From the NCBI GenBank assembly GCA_947359465.1, contig OX375876.1:87574184-87638183 (forward strand): 64,000 nt of DNA, read 5' to 3'. The position numbers and the translations under genes are program-made. The notes under the pieces are model-generated. The model was not told the origin of the DNA. It worked only from the letters and a program-made list of their open reading frames with translations, and did no database searches. Below, one piece after another: positions 25,157 to 37,029 of this stretch. The stretch is from Metellina segmentata (Eukaryota > Arthropoda > Arachnida > Araneae > Tetragnathidae). How positions within the stretch are numbered: position 1 is the first letter of the stretch; every line of letters begins with the position of its first letter.

Positions 25157-25590
25157 TTAATTCTATATGTAGAAAGTTGTTTATGATGCTCTCCGTGGCT
25201 GATTCTGTTTTCTTACGGCGTATAAAGTCATTCAGCATCGATATCTCTGTAATTGCAACTTACGGTCTAATATATCCCCAACACATTTAATATGATACAG
25301 ATTTGGCGATCTCTCTGTCCAAGGAAGAGTTTCGACACCACGGTGGCGCCGGGAGGGAGGTAATCCATGTGTGTGGTGTGTGTCCAGGCGTTATCGTGCT
25401 GGTAAATAGCCCCTTGGACACGTGACATAAAAGTCAAAACATGTTGCATTGTGCTGCACCATTACTAGAGCGGGGCAAAGTGAATTTTTAATAATGGAGT
25501 GTCTGTATGATCTAATTCTATCTGTAGAAGGTTGTTTATGACGACCTACATGGCTTAAACAGGTGTCATATGGCGTATGAATTCATTAAC
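25157..25590. repeat. Direct repeat pair of about 80 bp (25157-25240 and 25512-25590)
   Basis: TAATTCTATATGTAGAAAGT / TAATTCTATCTGTAGAAGGT then TTGTTTATGA and GGCGTATxAA-TTCAT. Part of the same decayed Tc1-related area. Confidence 0.7.
25267..25470 (-). pseudogene. Tc1-like transposase fragment, family C
   Basis: Minus strand reads LTFMSRVQGAIYQHDNAWTH then TTHMDYLPPGATVVSKLFLG, matching the block around the second catalytic Asp (xQxDNARPHT…) of Tc1 transposases. No other domain is recognisable around it. Confidence 0.6.
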
Positions 25591-25975
25591 CCTTTGACTA
25601 CGGCTACATTTTATCTTACAATTTTTAAGGTACAGCTGCTGTATTGGCAGCAGTCTAAATTCCTTTTTAGCGCATTTCTCACAATTTTTTAAGTACAACT
25701 ACTGTATTGGCCGTAGTGTAAATTCTTTCTTGGCGCAATTCTTATAACTTTTAAAGTACAACTGCTGCACCGGCCGTATTCTAAATTCTTTCTTGGGGCG
25801 ATTCTTACAATTTTTAAGGAACAACTGCTGAATTAGCCGCAGTCTAAATTCCTTTTGGCGCGATTCTCACAATTTTTTAAGTACAACTGCTGCATTGGCC
25901 GTAGTCTAAATTCTTTCTTGGCGCTATTCTTATAACTTTTAAGGTACAACTGTTGTACGAGCCATAGTCTAAAGG
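25590..25975 (+). mobile_element. TTAA-flanked piggyBac-like short element with internal 63-bp array, copy 1 (six units)
   Basis: Flanked by TTAA (25586-25589 and 25976-25979). Ends CCCTTTGACTACGGC and, inverted, GCCATAGTCTAAAGG. The interior is a head-to-tail array of six units of 62-64 bp (AAGTACAACTGCTG motif at about 25627, 25691, 25754, 25816, 25879, 25941). Each unit holds a copy of the terminal motif GGCCGTAGTCTAAATTC. TTAA target and CCY-type ends are the piggyBac hallmark. No transposase. Confidence 0.75.
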
Positions 25976-25999
25976 TTAATCTCCGGTGTCTGTAGTTTT

Positions 26000-28400
26000 G
26001 GAGGAATCGTATCTTCTGTTCCATTTAAAGCCTGCAGTGGAATATCATACACTGGCTTCCAAAACTGAACAAAAACCATTATTTTCAGAGGTAACAATTT
26101 CAAAATTAAACGAAAAAACCTGTAGGAACAACTTTCAATTCTTTCACTATTCAAACCATCGAATCGACGACAGCCGCTCTAACATGGAATGAGGTCTGAC
26201 AACCACAGGAACTCGTTCTTAACTTCAATTTCTGTATGCAAACACTGAGCAAATCCTGCATTAGTGTTCGACTGGGTCATACAAAGAACTACATTCTCTC
26301 TATTTTAAGTTTTCTCACTTTCCCTTCTGCCTCATGGCACCCAGTGCAGTATCACCACTTCAGTTCTAAGACTTCTTTTACGTATTGCTTCTGTTCAAGT
26401 AATAATTTTGTTTTAGTTATAGGTTTACTGACTATCGACTTGTTTTTGTATCGTTTTCTCACATCCAGGTCATTTCATTGCAAAGCAACAGTTGAAAACT
26501 TTACCTTTCTATACGTTTTATACAATCACGGAAAAAAAACGAAATATTTCTCTTCATTCGAGTAGTTTTAAGAATAGAAAAAATTCAAGGATGGCGTTTA
26601 ACTGGAACTAGCGTCTTCTATAAATTCAATTTCAAAAAATTTGCATAAGGGGTCCGTATTCATATTAAATGGAGCCACCAAATTCATAATTTCAAAATTT
26701 AAGAGAAATCAAATTTCATGTCGTTAGGTTTTACCGTTTTGAAGTTACGAGTAGAAAAAGATTGGAGCTCATCATGTTAAATCAGTTTCTTACACTTTTA
26801 TACATATCTTCCTAACCTGCATGTTACACATGGTACGAAATCCATGTTAAACAGCCCAAACAGAATACATTTAATATTTCATTTAAAAAATAGTTTTTAG
26901 TATGTAATAAATGTTAAATTAATGTTTGAAAGAATTATTGATTGAATCCTTATTATATTTTGATGGAAATCGATTCAGAAGGACTTCTAGGCATGGCCAT
27001 ACAAAATTTCAGGTCATTCCGATAGTTAGTTTTTGCGCTACATTAAATATACCTCATTATTACGATTTTAGGAGGCAACCAAAAGTTTAAAAGACGTTTG
27101 AGAAACGAAACCTCGGATAGTAATTCTCAAATCGTTTGCACTTGCGTAGTAAATTTAACAATTCTCGGGTCTCTGAAAAACGTTTGAAATAGTGTTGAAA
27201 TTTGAAATTGGGGTAGCTATAACTGCAACTAATCTTGAACTACGAATAGCTACTTTTTAATGTCTCGATGGTTGAAATTGACGCGAATTTTAGGATTGAA
27301 TATTTCGGGATATAAAGACAGTAAAGTCATGAAATTTCATATTTAGACTAATTTCACGATTCAGAATCTGATTATAGCATCAAAACTGGGCCTTTCCATA
27401 AGAAATTTCGTTGTTTGTGAAAAATTTTATATGAAGACGTCCTCTTATGCAACGTTTTGGATTTGAATTTATTTGTATAGGACGTAATTCCCTATTGAAT
27501 GATACCTTTGAATTTGATCTAGTATAATCAGTGCTCGAAAAAAAAAAGCGGTGATTTGGGTTTTCTTCCCCGTGATTGCACAGCTATGTTTTTCGACAAT
27601 AACCTTTGACTTCTCCACAATGACAGATGTTCCTTTTTTTTTAAATCGATTTATGTTGACGTAAGATACATACGTGATAAGTTAGTGGTCTTCAAATACA
27701 CAACCCATATACAAATTCAGAAATAGCTTGAATAAATAAAATACTGGATTAAAATAACATCTATATATTTTTTATTCTGAACAGTAATTTGTGGATTATG
27801 TATCAAATTACTAAGCTATGCTTTGGCTGATTTGATTTGTTTTGTACAACGTAAGACCAGCGCTATTGCATCATCGTCAACTTGCAAGTTAGAGATATTC
27901 TTAGAAGGAGCCACTCAATTCATATCGAAACAGCACACTAGAGCGTAAATCTATTACAGTTATTCTAATCTATATTTATCATCCATAATGTACAATGTAG
28001 CAGTTTTTTTATTTACGTTTGTAAGAATATGCCCCTATTATGAATTCAGTAATAAAACATTTTTATGCTTGCAAACGGACGGACTTACTATTCGTTTTCA
28101 TCATAAAAATAAATTTGAGCTCTATACAGATATTTTATACGAGTTTTTGCACATTAATATTATAATTGTAGATTATATATTACATATGGACTATTGGACA
28201 TAGGAATGTTCCTTTTCTATGCTAGAAAATAAATGCGATGCCTTTTTGAATGAGCACAATAAATTCCTTTTGTGTTTTACTGAGCGTTCTTTGTCAATAA
28301 CAGACACAAAACACGCTCATATAGACTTTATGACAACCTCTGGAAATATCAATACAGTGAATGGTATCTTATACAATCGAGGAATTTGAATTTTTCTTAA
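26000..28400. other. No recognised feature
   Basis: AT-rich, with unremarkable short open frames only. Similar phrases GGAGCCACCAAATTCAT (26672) and GGAGCCACTCAATTCAT (27908) hint at an undefined old repeat. Confidence 0.4.
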
Positions 28401-28410
28401 AGTTACAGCG

Positions 28411-28534
28411 TCATCTGACCGTAGTTCAAAATAACAAGACGGTGTCCTTGGACCTTTTACTTCGGGATTGATCCGATTGTCCCAATAGTCCGGTCTGTTG
28501 TCCCAGTGCGACGTTAATTAACTACCTACCTACG
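28411..28534 (+). repeat. SINE family 1, 3' part
   Basis: TCATCTGACCGTAGTTCAAA … GGGATTGATCCGATTGTCCC … GCGACGTTAATTAACTACCTACC tail. Confidence 0.75.
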
Positions 28535-28728
28535 TGAAATGACTGTATTTTTTGTTCAAATAGGTTGAAAACGGCATCTTTATACGGAATCATTTGCAGT
28601 TTATTTTTTATCGGGAACACGTCATTTAAGGCATTGATTTGGAAATTAAAAAAAAATAGGCTCAGTTTTGTGAGTTTATTTTCGAGAACTACTGTGTACA
28701 GATAGGTAATTGGTAATTTGGTAATTTT

Positions 28729-28760
28729 TAATCAACGTCGTACTAGAGCAACACAACGGT
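28729..28760 (-). repeat. SINE family 1, tail fragment
   Basis: AATCAACGTCGTACTAGAGC then AACACAACGG only. Confidence 0.5.
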
Positions 28761-29497
28761 GTACAGATAGGAGAGTTGAAATAAGCTAGGAAAATATTGC
28801 TTCAATTCGTTTATTTTTGTACCCAGGTGGGGGGAAAAGGTCCAATGTCCAAATTCGGTGATTTGAGTTATGTCCAAAAATTACTTCACAATGATGAAAG
28901 TTATAGAAAAGGGGCGAATGTCCTGTCAAGACATTATGAGAAAATGAAAGCAGTGGAAGTAATTTTTTGTTTTTGCTGAAAAAACTTTTAAAAAGTAAAA
29001 AGTACTGAATCAACTGTCAACAAAATAGTTATCAGCCCCCTTTTTTTTACCAAGGTTCTGATTTACTTGATTATAAAAGTGTTCATCCGTTCACAAGAAA
29101 TTTTTTTTAATGTTCAGAGGCTCAAACCACTGCTAAATGTTCTTCATATATCGTCGAGATCTTAAAATGATGTTATTTTCACGGTTGCCGAGGTAGACTG
29201 AGTCAAACTCAGCGGCACACCAAAAATATTACATCATTCCCCCGCCCACAAGAGGGAAACGTCGCTTGCATGGTCTATTATTGCGCAGTACGAGAATTGA
29301 GCTCTATGCTGTTCATGAACACGGTAACACTTGTACTGTTCGGCGCGTATTTTTAACGATACAACGGAACAGTTGGAACCTATTTTTATTATTGTGGTCA
29401 GTGGCGACGAAAATAGAGATCCCAATTGAATACTCTCTTCATACCAACCATGAAGTTAGACGTATCCCTACATCAAAAACTCGCTCGTGTTACAATG

Positions 29498-30075
29498 CTC
29501 AACTGCTGGAATTTGAACTGTTCATCAAACGGGGCCATACTATCCTTGGAGTTTGTTCTAGTCCCATGTCAAAATCTCACGTGTTACACTATTCAACTGC
29601 TGTAATACAAACTCTTCATCAAACGACTATATTATACGTAGAGTTGGACATAATCGCATGTCAAAGTCTTATGTGTTACATTATTCAACTGCCGGAATAC
29701 GAACGATTCCTCAAACGCGACCATATCGCACCCCGGCAAGCAAAGTGACGCGTCAAAAAATAAAAACTTTGATGTTACGTCATTGAAAAATACGTATGAG
29801 GTGCCCCAGCGTGTTGTATTACTATTCTATAGAATTTAATAGAAGTTACCACCATAAATACTTACCTAAAATTTATACTATTTCAACATAAATTTTATAG
29901 TATCCTCTAAGTTGATGTATCTCAAATTCTGCAATTTTGAGTTGTGTCACTTTTTTTGCGGGGGTGCGATATTATCCTTGGAGTTCGATGTTGTCCTATG
30001 TCAAAAGATCATATTTTACACTATTCAACTGCTGGAATATGAACTATTCGTCAAACAATGAAGCTCAATTCCTCA
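29498..30075. repeat. Short tandem array (84-91 bp units) with one displaced unit
   Basis: GTTACAxTATTCAACTGCTG recurs at 29498, 29582 and 29673, and again at 30015 after about 250 bases of unrelated sequence. Units include TCATCAAACG and CCATGTCAAAATCTCA. The long open frame 29266-29748 runs through the array. Confidence 0.8.
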
Positions 30076-30079
30076 AAAG

Positions 30080-31180
30080 GCAGGGACTGCCTTGTTTTCT
30101 GAAGAGCTATCGAAACAACTCGTGTTCCGGAATGATACGTACGAGATGACGCGAAGTCCTGGCACAAAGACAGTTCCTCAATCATGCAATCCACAAAAGA
30201 TCAAACTCCGGACAACAGTACGATCCAGGAAGAGGGAGGGGGGATAGAAGAAGGGACGGAAAAGAAAAAGATCCAAGAGAGATTGCGCTTAGAGCGGACC
30301 CCAAGAACTTTTCTTCCAAGAATGCGTTAAGTGGTCCGTTCATTAGCTGCCTTTCCTGAAGAAGACGGACTTCCTCATTAACTCACCAATTTAACACACT
30401 CCACTGCTCTCAGAGCACAGATTTCTTTTTCTTCCTTTCCTCTCTCTCTCCTTTTCATAAGAAGCACTTGGAGACAAATAGCCCGGAATCGGGTGTTTAA
30501 AATATTCCCCATTGGATTGAGAGTTGGCACGCAGGGACTTACATTCATTGTAGATGACGCTCTTGATTTTAAGACATTAATCTTCTGGTGTAGTTCTGGT
30601 TTTTAGAATGAATTGTGATTAACATGATGAATAAGATCTACTTGAGAGATGCATTATCGTTCAAGTAGACCGTGTTTGTATTTATTACTTTTCAGAGTTT
30701 GAAGTAGCGATTTCTAACAGTGATGACTGAGAGAATGAACTGTTTATTTTATAAGAAAGAGAACAAATGCTGTCAAGAGAACTCTGACCCTCGTACGTTT
30801 CTTATAAGTCCTTAAAACTTGGATTTATAAAAAATATGTAATAAAGATGACTAAGGGTCCTGAATTGTATTGTTGATGCTTATCCCTTAAGGCATATCGA
30901 AACAGCTACACTAAGTCCATGAGACCGAATACGCTCGAAAAGTCCGAAACTACACTTATGCTCATAAATTAAGGATAATGACAGTTTGTTCAAATAAAGC
31001 TACAAAAGTACAACAAAAGTGATGAAACAGAAAGCCTGTTTATTAAACAAAAGGTACAGAACAAAAAATGGGGTATATGTACCATGGTACCTAATAAAAA
31101 TTAGGGACATGCTCCCTGGAGCAATTGGAGAATACATCTTCCGTGCAAAAAGTAACAGTATACGGTTTATATGAAGGTTA
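30080..31180. other. No recognised gene
   Basis: A purine-rich, higher-GC stretch at 30170-30330 followed by plain AT-rich DNA. 30950-31000 carries CTCATAAATTAAGGATAATG, which resembles the subterminal sequence of arthropod Tc1 elements and may be the 3' border of the family B pseudogene. Confidence 0.4.
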
Positions 31181-31189
31181 ATAGGCTGT

Positions 31190-32160
31190 ATGTTTGCCAT
31201 GTGCTGCATTACAATCTGTAACACGTCTGGCATGCTGAGCACCAAATTATCCAGCTGGTCTTAGGGAAGAACATTACACATCAATCAATACTTGGAGAGT
31301 ATTGATTCCAGAAGAGACTGCAGAGGTGGATTACGGCTGCAATTCATCGACCGAGCGTGTCCCATGCATGCTCAATGGGGTTCAAATCGGGGGAGAATGC
31401 CGGCCAGGGTGATATCCTCTTCAAGGCATTCGTTCACGGCGTTTGCACGGTGATGACGGGCGTTGCCATGCATAAAGATAAAATATGTGCCCATTGCACC
31501 TCTGAACAGACGCACGTGTTGTTGCAAAATGCTATCCCCATAAATAGAGCCTGTCATGGTTTCTGTTTGGACGTGGGAGATCTGTTCGAGAACCCAGGAT
31601 AATTCCACCCCAAACTAGAAGTCCAGCACCACCGTAACGGTGAATGATATTTTCTTGATAGTAACGGGTCTCGGGTTCTCTATATGCAGATACGACGTGA
31701 ATCCGATTGCATTGAAAACCTGGATTCGTCGGAAAAAAGCACACAGCCCCACTGTGAAGGTGTTCAGTTAACATGTTCTCTGCACCAGGCTAACCGGCGC
31801 TGGCAGTGAGCTTCCGAGAGTGAACACATCTGACTGGCCTGCGGGCATATAGGCTATATTGTCCTAAACGTCTGTACACGGTATGCCTTGAAACTGTGGT
31901 ACCCGTTGCTATCGTGACAGGTCTGATGCTGTACTGCACCTGCTATTTTTTGCAGTTATTGCTAAATACTGGACGTTGTAACCCGGTAACGACCTGTAAT
32001 GAAATGTTTCTCAACGTTTCCATTTCCTTGGAACCGCTTCCAAAGACAAGATATAATACTCTGCGCGATTCCGAGTTCCTCGGATACTTTCATCTGCGTG
32101 CGCCTGCATTCCAAACTCCCACGTAAAAAATCTTCCAGGTGTGTCCTCTGAGTCATAGCT
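31190..32160 (-). pseudogene. Tc1-like transposase pseudogene, family B (near full length)
   Basis: Minus strand, N to C: THLEDFLRGSLECRRTQMKV, SEELGIAQSIISCLWKRFQG and TGRYRVTT (helix-turn-helix and GRxR-type hook); LTEHLHSGAVCFFP (first Asp region frameshifted, H-x-CFFPTNPGF); RYYQENIIHRYGGAGLLVWG, GIILGSRTDL; then GDSILQQHVRLFRGAMGTYF, FIFMHGNARHHRANAV (the DDN/D-N-A-R-P-H motif altered to HGNARHH); DITLAGILPRFEPH; and after frameshifts LDNLVLSMPD. The motif order is that of a widespread arthropod Tc1 lineage. Several frameshifts and a changed catalytic Asp make it dead. Confidence 0.85.
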
Positions 32161-32429
32161 ATTCGTTTATGATACTGTTAGGCTTATACGCCGATTGTGG
32201 ACTCAATCGGACCCTGAAGTGGCAGAACCTGAGTAGATACTCTCGATCTCCGGAATGAAGAAAAATTTCCTGATAGCTGGAGGTCTTCAGAAAGTGGACC
32301 AGTCCAAGGAATTGAGAGCCAATCAGAAGGTCTGGTGATATCCCTTGTCGGAATCTACTTAAAACTTGTGCCAGAATGTAGAAGGGAATGAGAAAAAGAC
32401 AGGTAGGCGGAGCTTGCTTGTATTTAATG

Positions 32430-32607
32430 ACAGATTAAAGTTACCAGAGTTATTTAGTGTTTAAGGGGTTTGGTTTATCTGTGGTTAATAATTGTTCTTG
32501 GCCGTTTGCAATTTCTCCGACCTAAGTCATATCTCTGGATTTGCTGGATCGCGGTTGTTAATTACCTCCATGTTAAGAAAGAATTTTAGGGCAATTTTAT
32601 TGAAGAA
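32430..32607 (-). pseudogene. Probable C-terminal continuation of the interrupted Jockey-like LINE
   Basis: Directly beyond the Helitron's CTAG end, the minus strand reads KIALKFFLNMEVINNRDPAN, which resembles the short C-terminal segment (…FFLNLExINNPD…) of Jockey-type ORF2 proteins. Position and strand fit a continuation of the fragment at 34312-35150. The match is short, so this is weaker than the upstream part. Confidence 0.5.
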
Positions 32608-33123
32608 CTAGCAAAATACCCGACCTTACTCGGTTTGAATTGGTTTACTCTAGATTGAAGAGATAATCAAAATATATAATGACTTACGTTTTTTGTGGAA
32701 TAAAAATTTATTTTAACATCTTTCGCCATCTTTATATTTTCTACAACTTACTTTGGACACAAATCCTACACATACATATCCATTCATGTAATACATTTCA
32801 CATACATCGCACAATTGCTGTATGACAAAGCTACAAAATGACGAAAGGTGATACTAAGGTTTCTACTATAAAAGACGATTTATAGGAAGATTTGGAATTC
32901 CCTTTCTTAAGTTATTTTCATGTTCAACTCAATTAATTAAAATTACGATTTACGGCGAGTGCTTTCGCACTCATAGTCAACAAAACAATATTTTTTTACT
33001 TGTGGCACTCTTACCTCCGGTAAGATCAATTGTGAAATTTGAATCAATTGAATCACATTGTGAAATTTTGCAATCTTCTAATGTCATTATTGCAACGAAT
33101 TTTTTAACGTTTGAAAAAGTTCC

Positions 33124-33305
33124 AGTTTGGATTAATAAACATTATTATTCTTTCAATAAAGGCATTATTCTTTAAATAACGGCATCATTCTTTAAATAAC
33201 GGCATTATTCTATAAATAACGGCATTATTCTTTCAAAAACGGCATTATTCATTAAATAACGGCATTATTCATTAAATAACGGCATTATTCTTTCAATAAT
33301 GGTAT
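33124..33305. repeat. About 20-bp minisatellite inside the Helitron
   Basis: About nine consecutive units close to AATAACGGCATTATTCTTTA, with a few substitutions between units. Confidence 0.9.
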
Positions 33306-34165
33306 TACACTTAAAATTTACTGAAAATTTATACTGACTTACCTAACATTTTTAAGTCTAATACGTTGTGGTGCTGTTGCGTGTGATGAGAAGGAAAACA
33401 CATTTATTAAAATAATAAATATTTAAAACAGGAAACAGCGAAGTAAAACAAAATAAAAGATGTCGCAAAAAATTGTTCTAAAGATATTAATTTGTGATTC
33501 AATTTTATCTCTTGATCTCGCACAGTTGCCACAACTTACAACTAAAAGTGTACAAAATTTAGAAATGTGAAATTAATTCAGAGCGAAAGAACCAGAAAAA
33601 ATATCACTGCTCGCGCGATCTTGTTCATTCTCGTTTCATTGAAAAATATCGTCTGTCCCAAATATTCTTAAATCGTTTTCATTGCGCAAAGAATAAAAAT
33701 AAGACTCGAAATAAATGAAGTATCAGAGATGAAATTCCATAAAAAAAAAACTAATTTTTTGAAGAATAATTACTTTTTCAGCAGTACTGGTAAAGCAATC
33801 GAAGTAATCGTAATATTCAATAGACATTCCAATTTTTCCCAAACTACCAAATTATGGTTGATTTAAGTATACTTACTTAGGTGTTTTAGCATGAAACTCA
33901 ACTAAATATAACAATAAAGAAATGTTTAATATTGCATTCACTAAACTAATAGATAATGTATAAAATAAAATACAATGCAATCAAATATCTGGAATACAAT
34001 TCATGTGATGTCTACACAAACACACTAACACAAAATCGAGCATAGAACAGAAAGACGGACAGACAGACTTTCGCAACCAATGCCACTCACTAAATGAAGA
34101 TAAGTACTCACTGTATGCAAATTTTCTTGAAAATATCTTAAACCGCGTGGACGTGTATAGGGCAC

Positions 34166-34198
34166 AACATACAGACAGACAGACAGACAGACAGACAC
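34166..34198. repeat. (CAGA)n microsatellite
   Basis: Seven or so CAGA units. On the minus strand they make a false Ser-Val-Cys-Leu open frame. Confidence 0.9.
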
Positions 34199-34311
34199 CA
34201 AACGAGAAAAAGACGGATTCGGCATCAGAAGGGTCCAAAACGGATAGAAAACTTGAAATGGGTCGAAAATATTGAATGTACAAACAAACACTCCATTCTT
34301 ATTTATATAGA

Positions 34312-35150
34312 TTTACGTAGTTCTAACACATTTAGGTCTTTACGAATTTGTTTGTTCCTACAGAACCAAGGGGCATTAAGAATTATCCTGAGTGTGGAAT
34401 TTTGAAGGGTTTTAAGTTTTCGAATATGGGTTTTCGCTGCATATCCCCAGACATGACTGACAGCATGGTTTTGTACATGAGCATTTTGGTATTAATAGAT
34501 AATTTTGATCTGCCAGCAATTAGGGAATTTAGGGGTGTCTAGCCGCAAGAAATTGATTTCTAATGTATTTAATATGATAGTTCCAAGTTACACGTGAGTC
34601 CATCGCGACACCAAATACAGTTAGTTGACTAAGGGATATAATTTCCATATGTTTTAGGGTGTTAATATTATTCCTTTTTCCCGTGAAAAATATTGCTTGG
34701 CGTTTGTCCACATTTATTTTAATTTTCCAGGTTATAAATCAAGACCAAGTGCTTGGAGGTAATTTGTTTGTGAAAGCATGATTTCGGAGTATTTTTATTT
34801 CTTGCTTGTACACCCGTGTCATCTGCAAACATGCAGAGCATAGTGCTGAAGCCTTGTGGGATGTCGTTCATGTAAATGTTAAATAAGTGGGGTCCAAGAA
34901 TTGAACCCTATAGAGTCCCAGCCTGAATAGCACGTGGGTAGAAAGTTTGTTGTTATCTCGAACGACAAAGTGCCTATCTGTCAGATAGGAAAGTATGAGT
35001 TGTGTCAGAGAGGCGGGAAAGCCCAATGTGATAAGCATGGAATAATCCATAGATCCAAACCCTATGACTTGAGGAGGCTTGGTCAGTGTTACATTTTAGG
35101 CAAATTGGATAAGCTTTATGGATTGTATTGTTGCCAACAGATTTTAACAA
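34312..35150 (-). pseudogene. Jockey-like LINE reverse transcriptase fragment (5' of the Helitron insertion)
   Basis: Minus-strand translation in broken frames gives hallmark non-LTR reverse-transcriptase blocks in order: LITLGFPASLTQLILSYLTD near 35010; GSILGPHLFNIYMNDIP near 34880; the catalytic FADDT near 34810 (seen as FADDTG); SQLTVFGVAMDSRVTWNYHI near 34600; and LKTLQNSTLRIILNA near 34380. This order matches the Jockey superclade RT and the C-terminal region of its ORF2. Several frameshifts and stops show it is dead. It is 5' truncated near 35150 and cut at 34311 by the Helitron. Confidence 0.8.
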
Positions 35151-35210
35151 AATAATAGATTTTCTGAACTTTCAACTTTACATTGTTTTTATCAAAAGTA
35201 TAAACTGGTT

Positions 35211-35290
35211 TGGTAGGTAGTTGAATGAACGTCGCTCTGACGAACACAACGGGCTATAAGTGACGCTATGATATCAATCTCGAAATAAAT
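35211..35290 (-). repeat. SINE family 1, tail fragment
   Basis: TGGTAGGTAGTTGAATGAACGTCGCTC… (in part), AACACAACGGGCTATAAGTG, ATCAATCTCGAA. Confidence 0.7.
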
Positions 35291-36240
35291 GAGTTTGGTT
35301 TGTTGTTCAATACTAAATTTTGTTACACGGGGGTGAATGAGGCTAATTATATAAACGGAATAAACATTTATTAACCTCCATCAATTAATATTCAAAATAT
35401 ATCCTAAATATTTGAATTTTGGAACCTTACGTACATGTTTCATGGAGTTTTTTATGTAAAGGAAAATATTTATTCCTTGTAATTTTTTACTACTCCGGCT
35501 GTTTATGCGGTTTAAAATCTAAGAGTGTTCTTTTTTAGTATAATTTACTTTCTGGGAACTCTTTTACTTTCATTCCATTTGATTTTAAGTGTTACTATCA
35601 GAAATACCAAAATGGTGTACTAAAGTGATACTGATTTGATTTAGATCGGAAATGACCACAGTTTGATTACTCGTACTTCGTTTTTCACAGAAAGGGTAGA
35701 TATAATTTTAAAGTCTGCAAAAAAGTTCATTGCTCATTAACATTTGTAAGAATTTGTTATTTTAACTATGGTTTTAGGTTTCTGTGAAAACTTATTATTT
35801 CATTAAAAATTCCATTCTAGTCCGTAAGGTGAATAATGTATTAAAATGAAGCAAATATTTTGCGGGCAATCAAAACCGATTAAACGTTTATGCGAAAGAA
35901 AACGCAATTGACTGTAAACCTTTCAAAGATAGCTCCTTTTGTTTAAAAAAAGAATTTTGTTCGAATTATTATTAACACTATGTTAACTAAATGTGTTGTT
36001 GTATTTTATATTCAGTAACTGTCTTCAAAACTGTAGTTGTATGTGTGTTAACTATATTAGTTTTGTTTATGTTAGTTTGTTTTACTTCAACTGAGTTGCA
36101 ATTCTAATAGTATCCATATTCCACTTTTTTCAATTTAGGAATATTCAGTTTCTGAATCCAAACTATATTACCTGTTCTAAATCATAACATCGATTGACTA
36201 TTGAATGAGTTCTTGACTTATACGAAAAACCGATGCAACT
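35290..36240. other. No recognised feature
   Basis: AT-rich; no repeat shared with the rest of the window and no coding sequence seen. Confidence 0.4.
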
Positions 36241-36242
36241 GT

Positions 36243-37026
36243 ATTCATCTTTTAAACCTGATTTTCTAAGAAGTCTTGTTTTTAAAAAAGATAATTATAT
36301 TAATTTTATATATTTCTGTGAAATGGAAAAGGCATCTTGTAGTTTTATTCAAATTCTGCTGAAATGAGTAAAAGGATGTAGATTTGTATAAAAATCAACC
36401 CTAACTATCTTTAATATTGCGCATCGTTATACCAAGTGTCTACTCAAAGGGAAATTTAATTTTTTAAATAAAAAATTTAATTTTACTCGAACAAACTATA
36501 GAAATCAAATTAGGATATAAGTTATATATTTTTTAAGATGTGATGGAATTCTACGCTTTTCAAATTATGTAATAATTAGTTATTTAGAATTTTTTTTTAT
36601 GAATTTTCTTTTTTTGAGTTTTGTTTTATTTCTTGAGAGACGGAGATTAAAATAACTAGAAACTAATATGTTATTTGACTAATTAATACACACCAATTAT
36701 CCTTTCTAAAATTTTTTTATTTCTATATTATTCATCTTTTAAACCTGATTTTCTGAGAAGTCTTGTTATTAGAAAAGATAATTATATTATTTTTATGTAT
36801 TTCTGTGAAAAGGAAAATGCATCTTGTTGTTTTATACAGTTTTATTCAATTTCTGATGAAATTAATAAAAGTATGTAGATTTGTATAAAATTTAACCCCA
36901 ACTCTCTCTTCAATATTGCACACCGTTATACCAAGTGTCTACTCAAAAGAAAAATTTTATTTTTTAAATAAAAATATTAATTTAACTCGAACAAACTGTA
37001 GAAATCAAATAAAGAAATAAGTTATA
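36243..37026. repeat. Tandem duplication of about 285 bp (36243-36525 and 36729-37026)
   Basis: Both copies start ATTCATCTTTTAAACCTGAT and contain TTATACCAAGTGTCTACTCA and CTCGAACAAACT. They are separated by about 200 bp of AT-rich sequence. No coding sequence. Confidence 0.85.
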
Positions 37027-37029
37027 ATT

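Larger units (their letters stand above)
32608..34311 (-). mobile_element. Non-autonomous Helitron (1.7 kb) inserted in a LINE
   Basis: On the minus strand the segment starts TCTATATAAATAAG at 34311, preceded by A, and ends …CGGGTATTTTGCTAG at 32608, followed by T. A 5' TC, a 3' CTAG preceded by a small dyad (CCGA…TCGG), and insertion between A and T are the signature of Helitrons. No Rep/helicase coding sequence is visible. It contains a roughly 20-bp minisatellite (33124-33300) and a short CAGA tract (34170-34196), both common in such elements. The sequences on either side read as the C-terminal region of one Jockey-like LINE, so the insertion interrupted that LINE. Confidence 0.65.

Noticed and set aside
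29266..29748. 160-codon plus-strand frame as a gene
   Set aside because: Runs through a tandem array; no domain, no splice context, low-complexity repetition of the same peptide.
33981..34291. Two minus-strand frames with SVCLSVCLSVC
   Set aside because: Produced by the CAGA microsatellite inside the Helitron; no gene-like composition.
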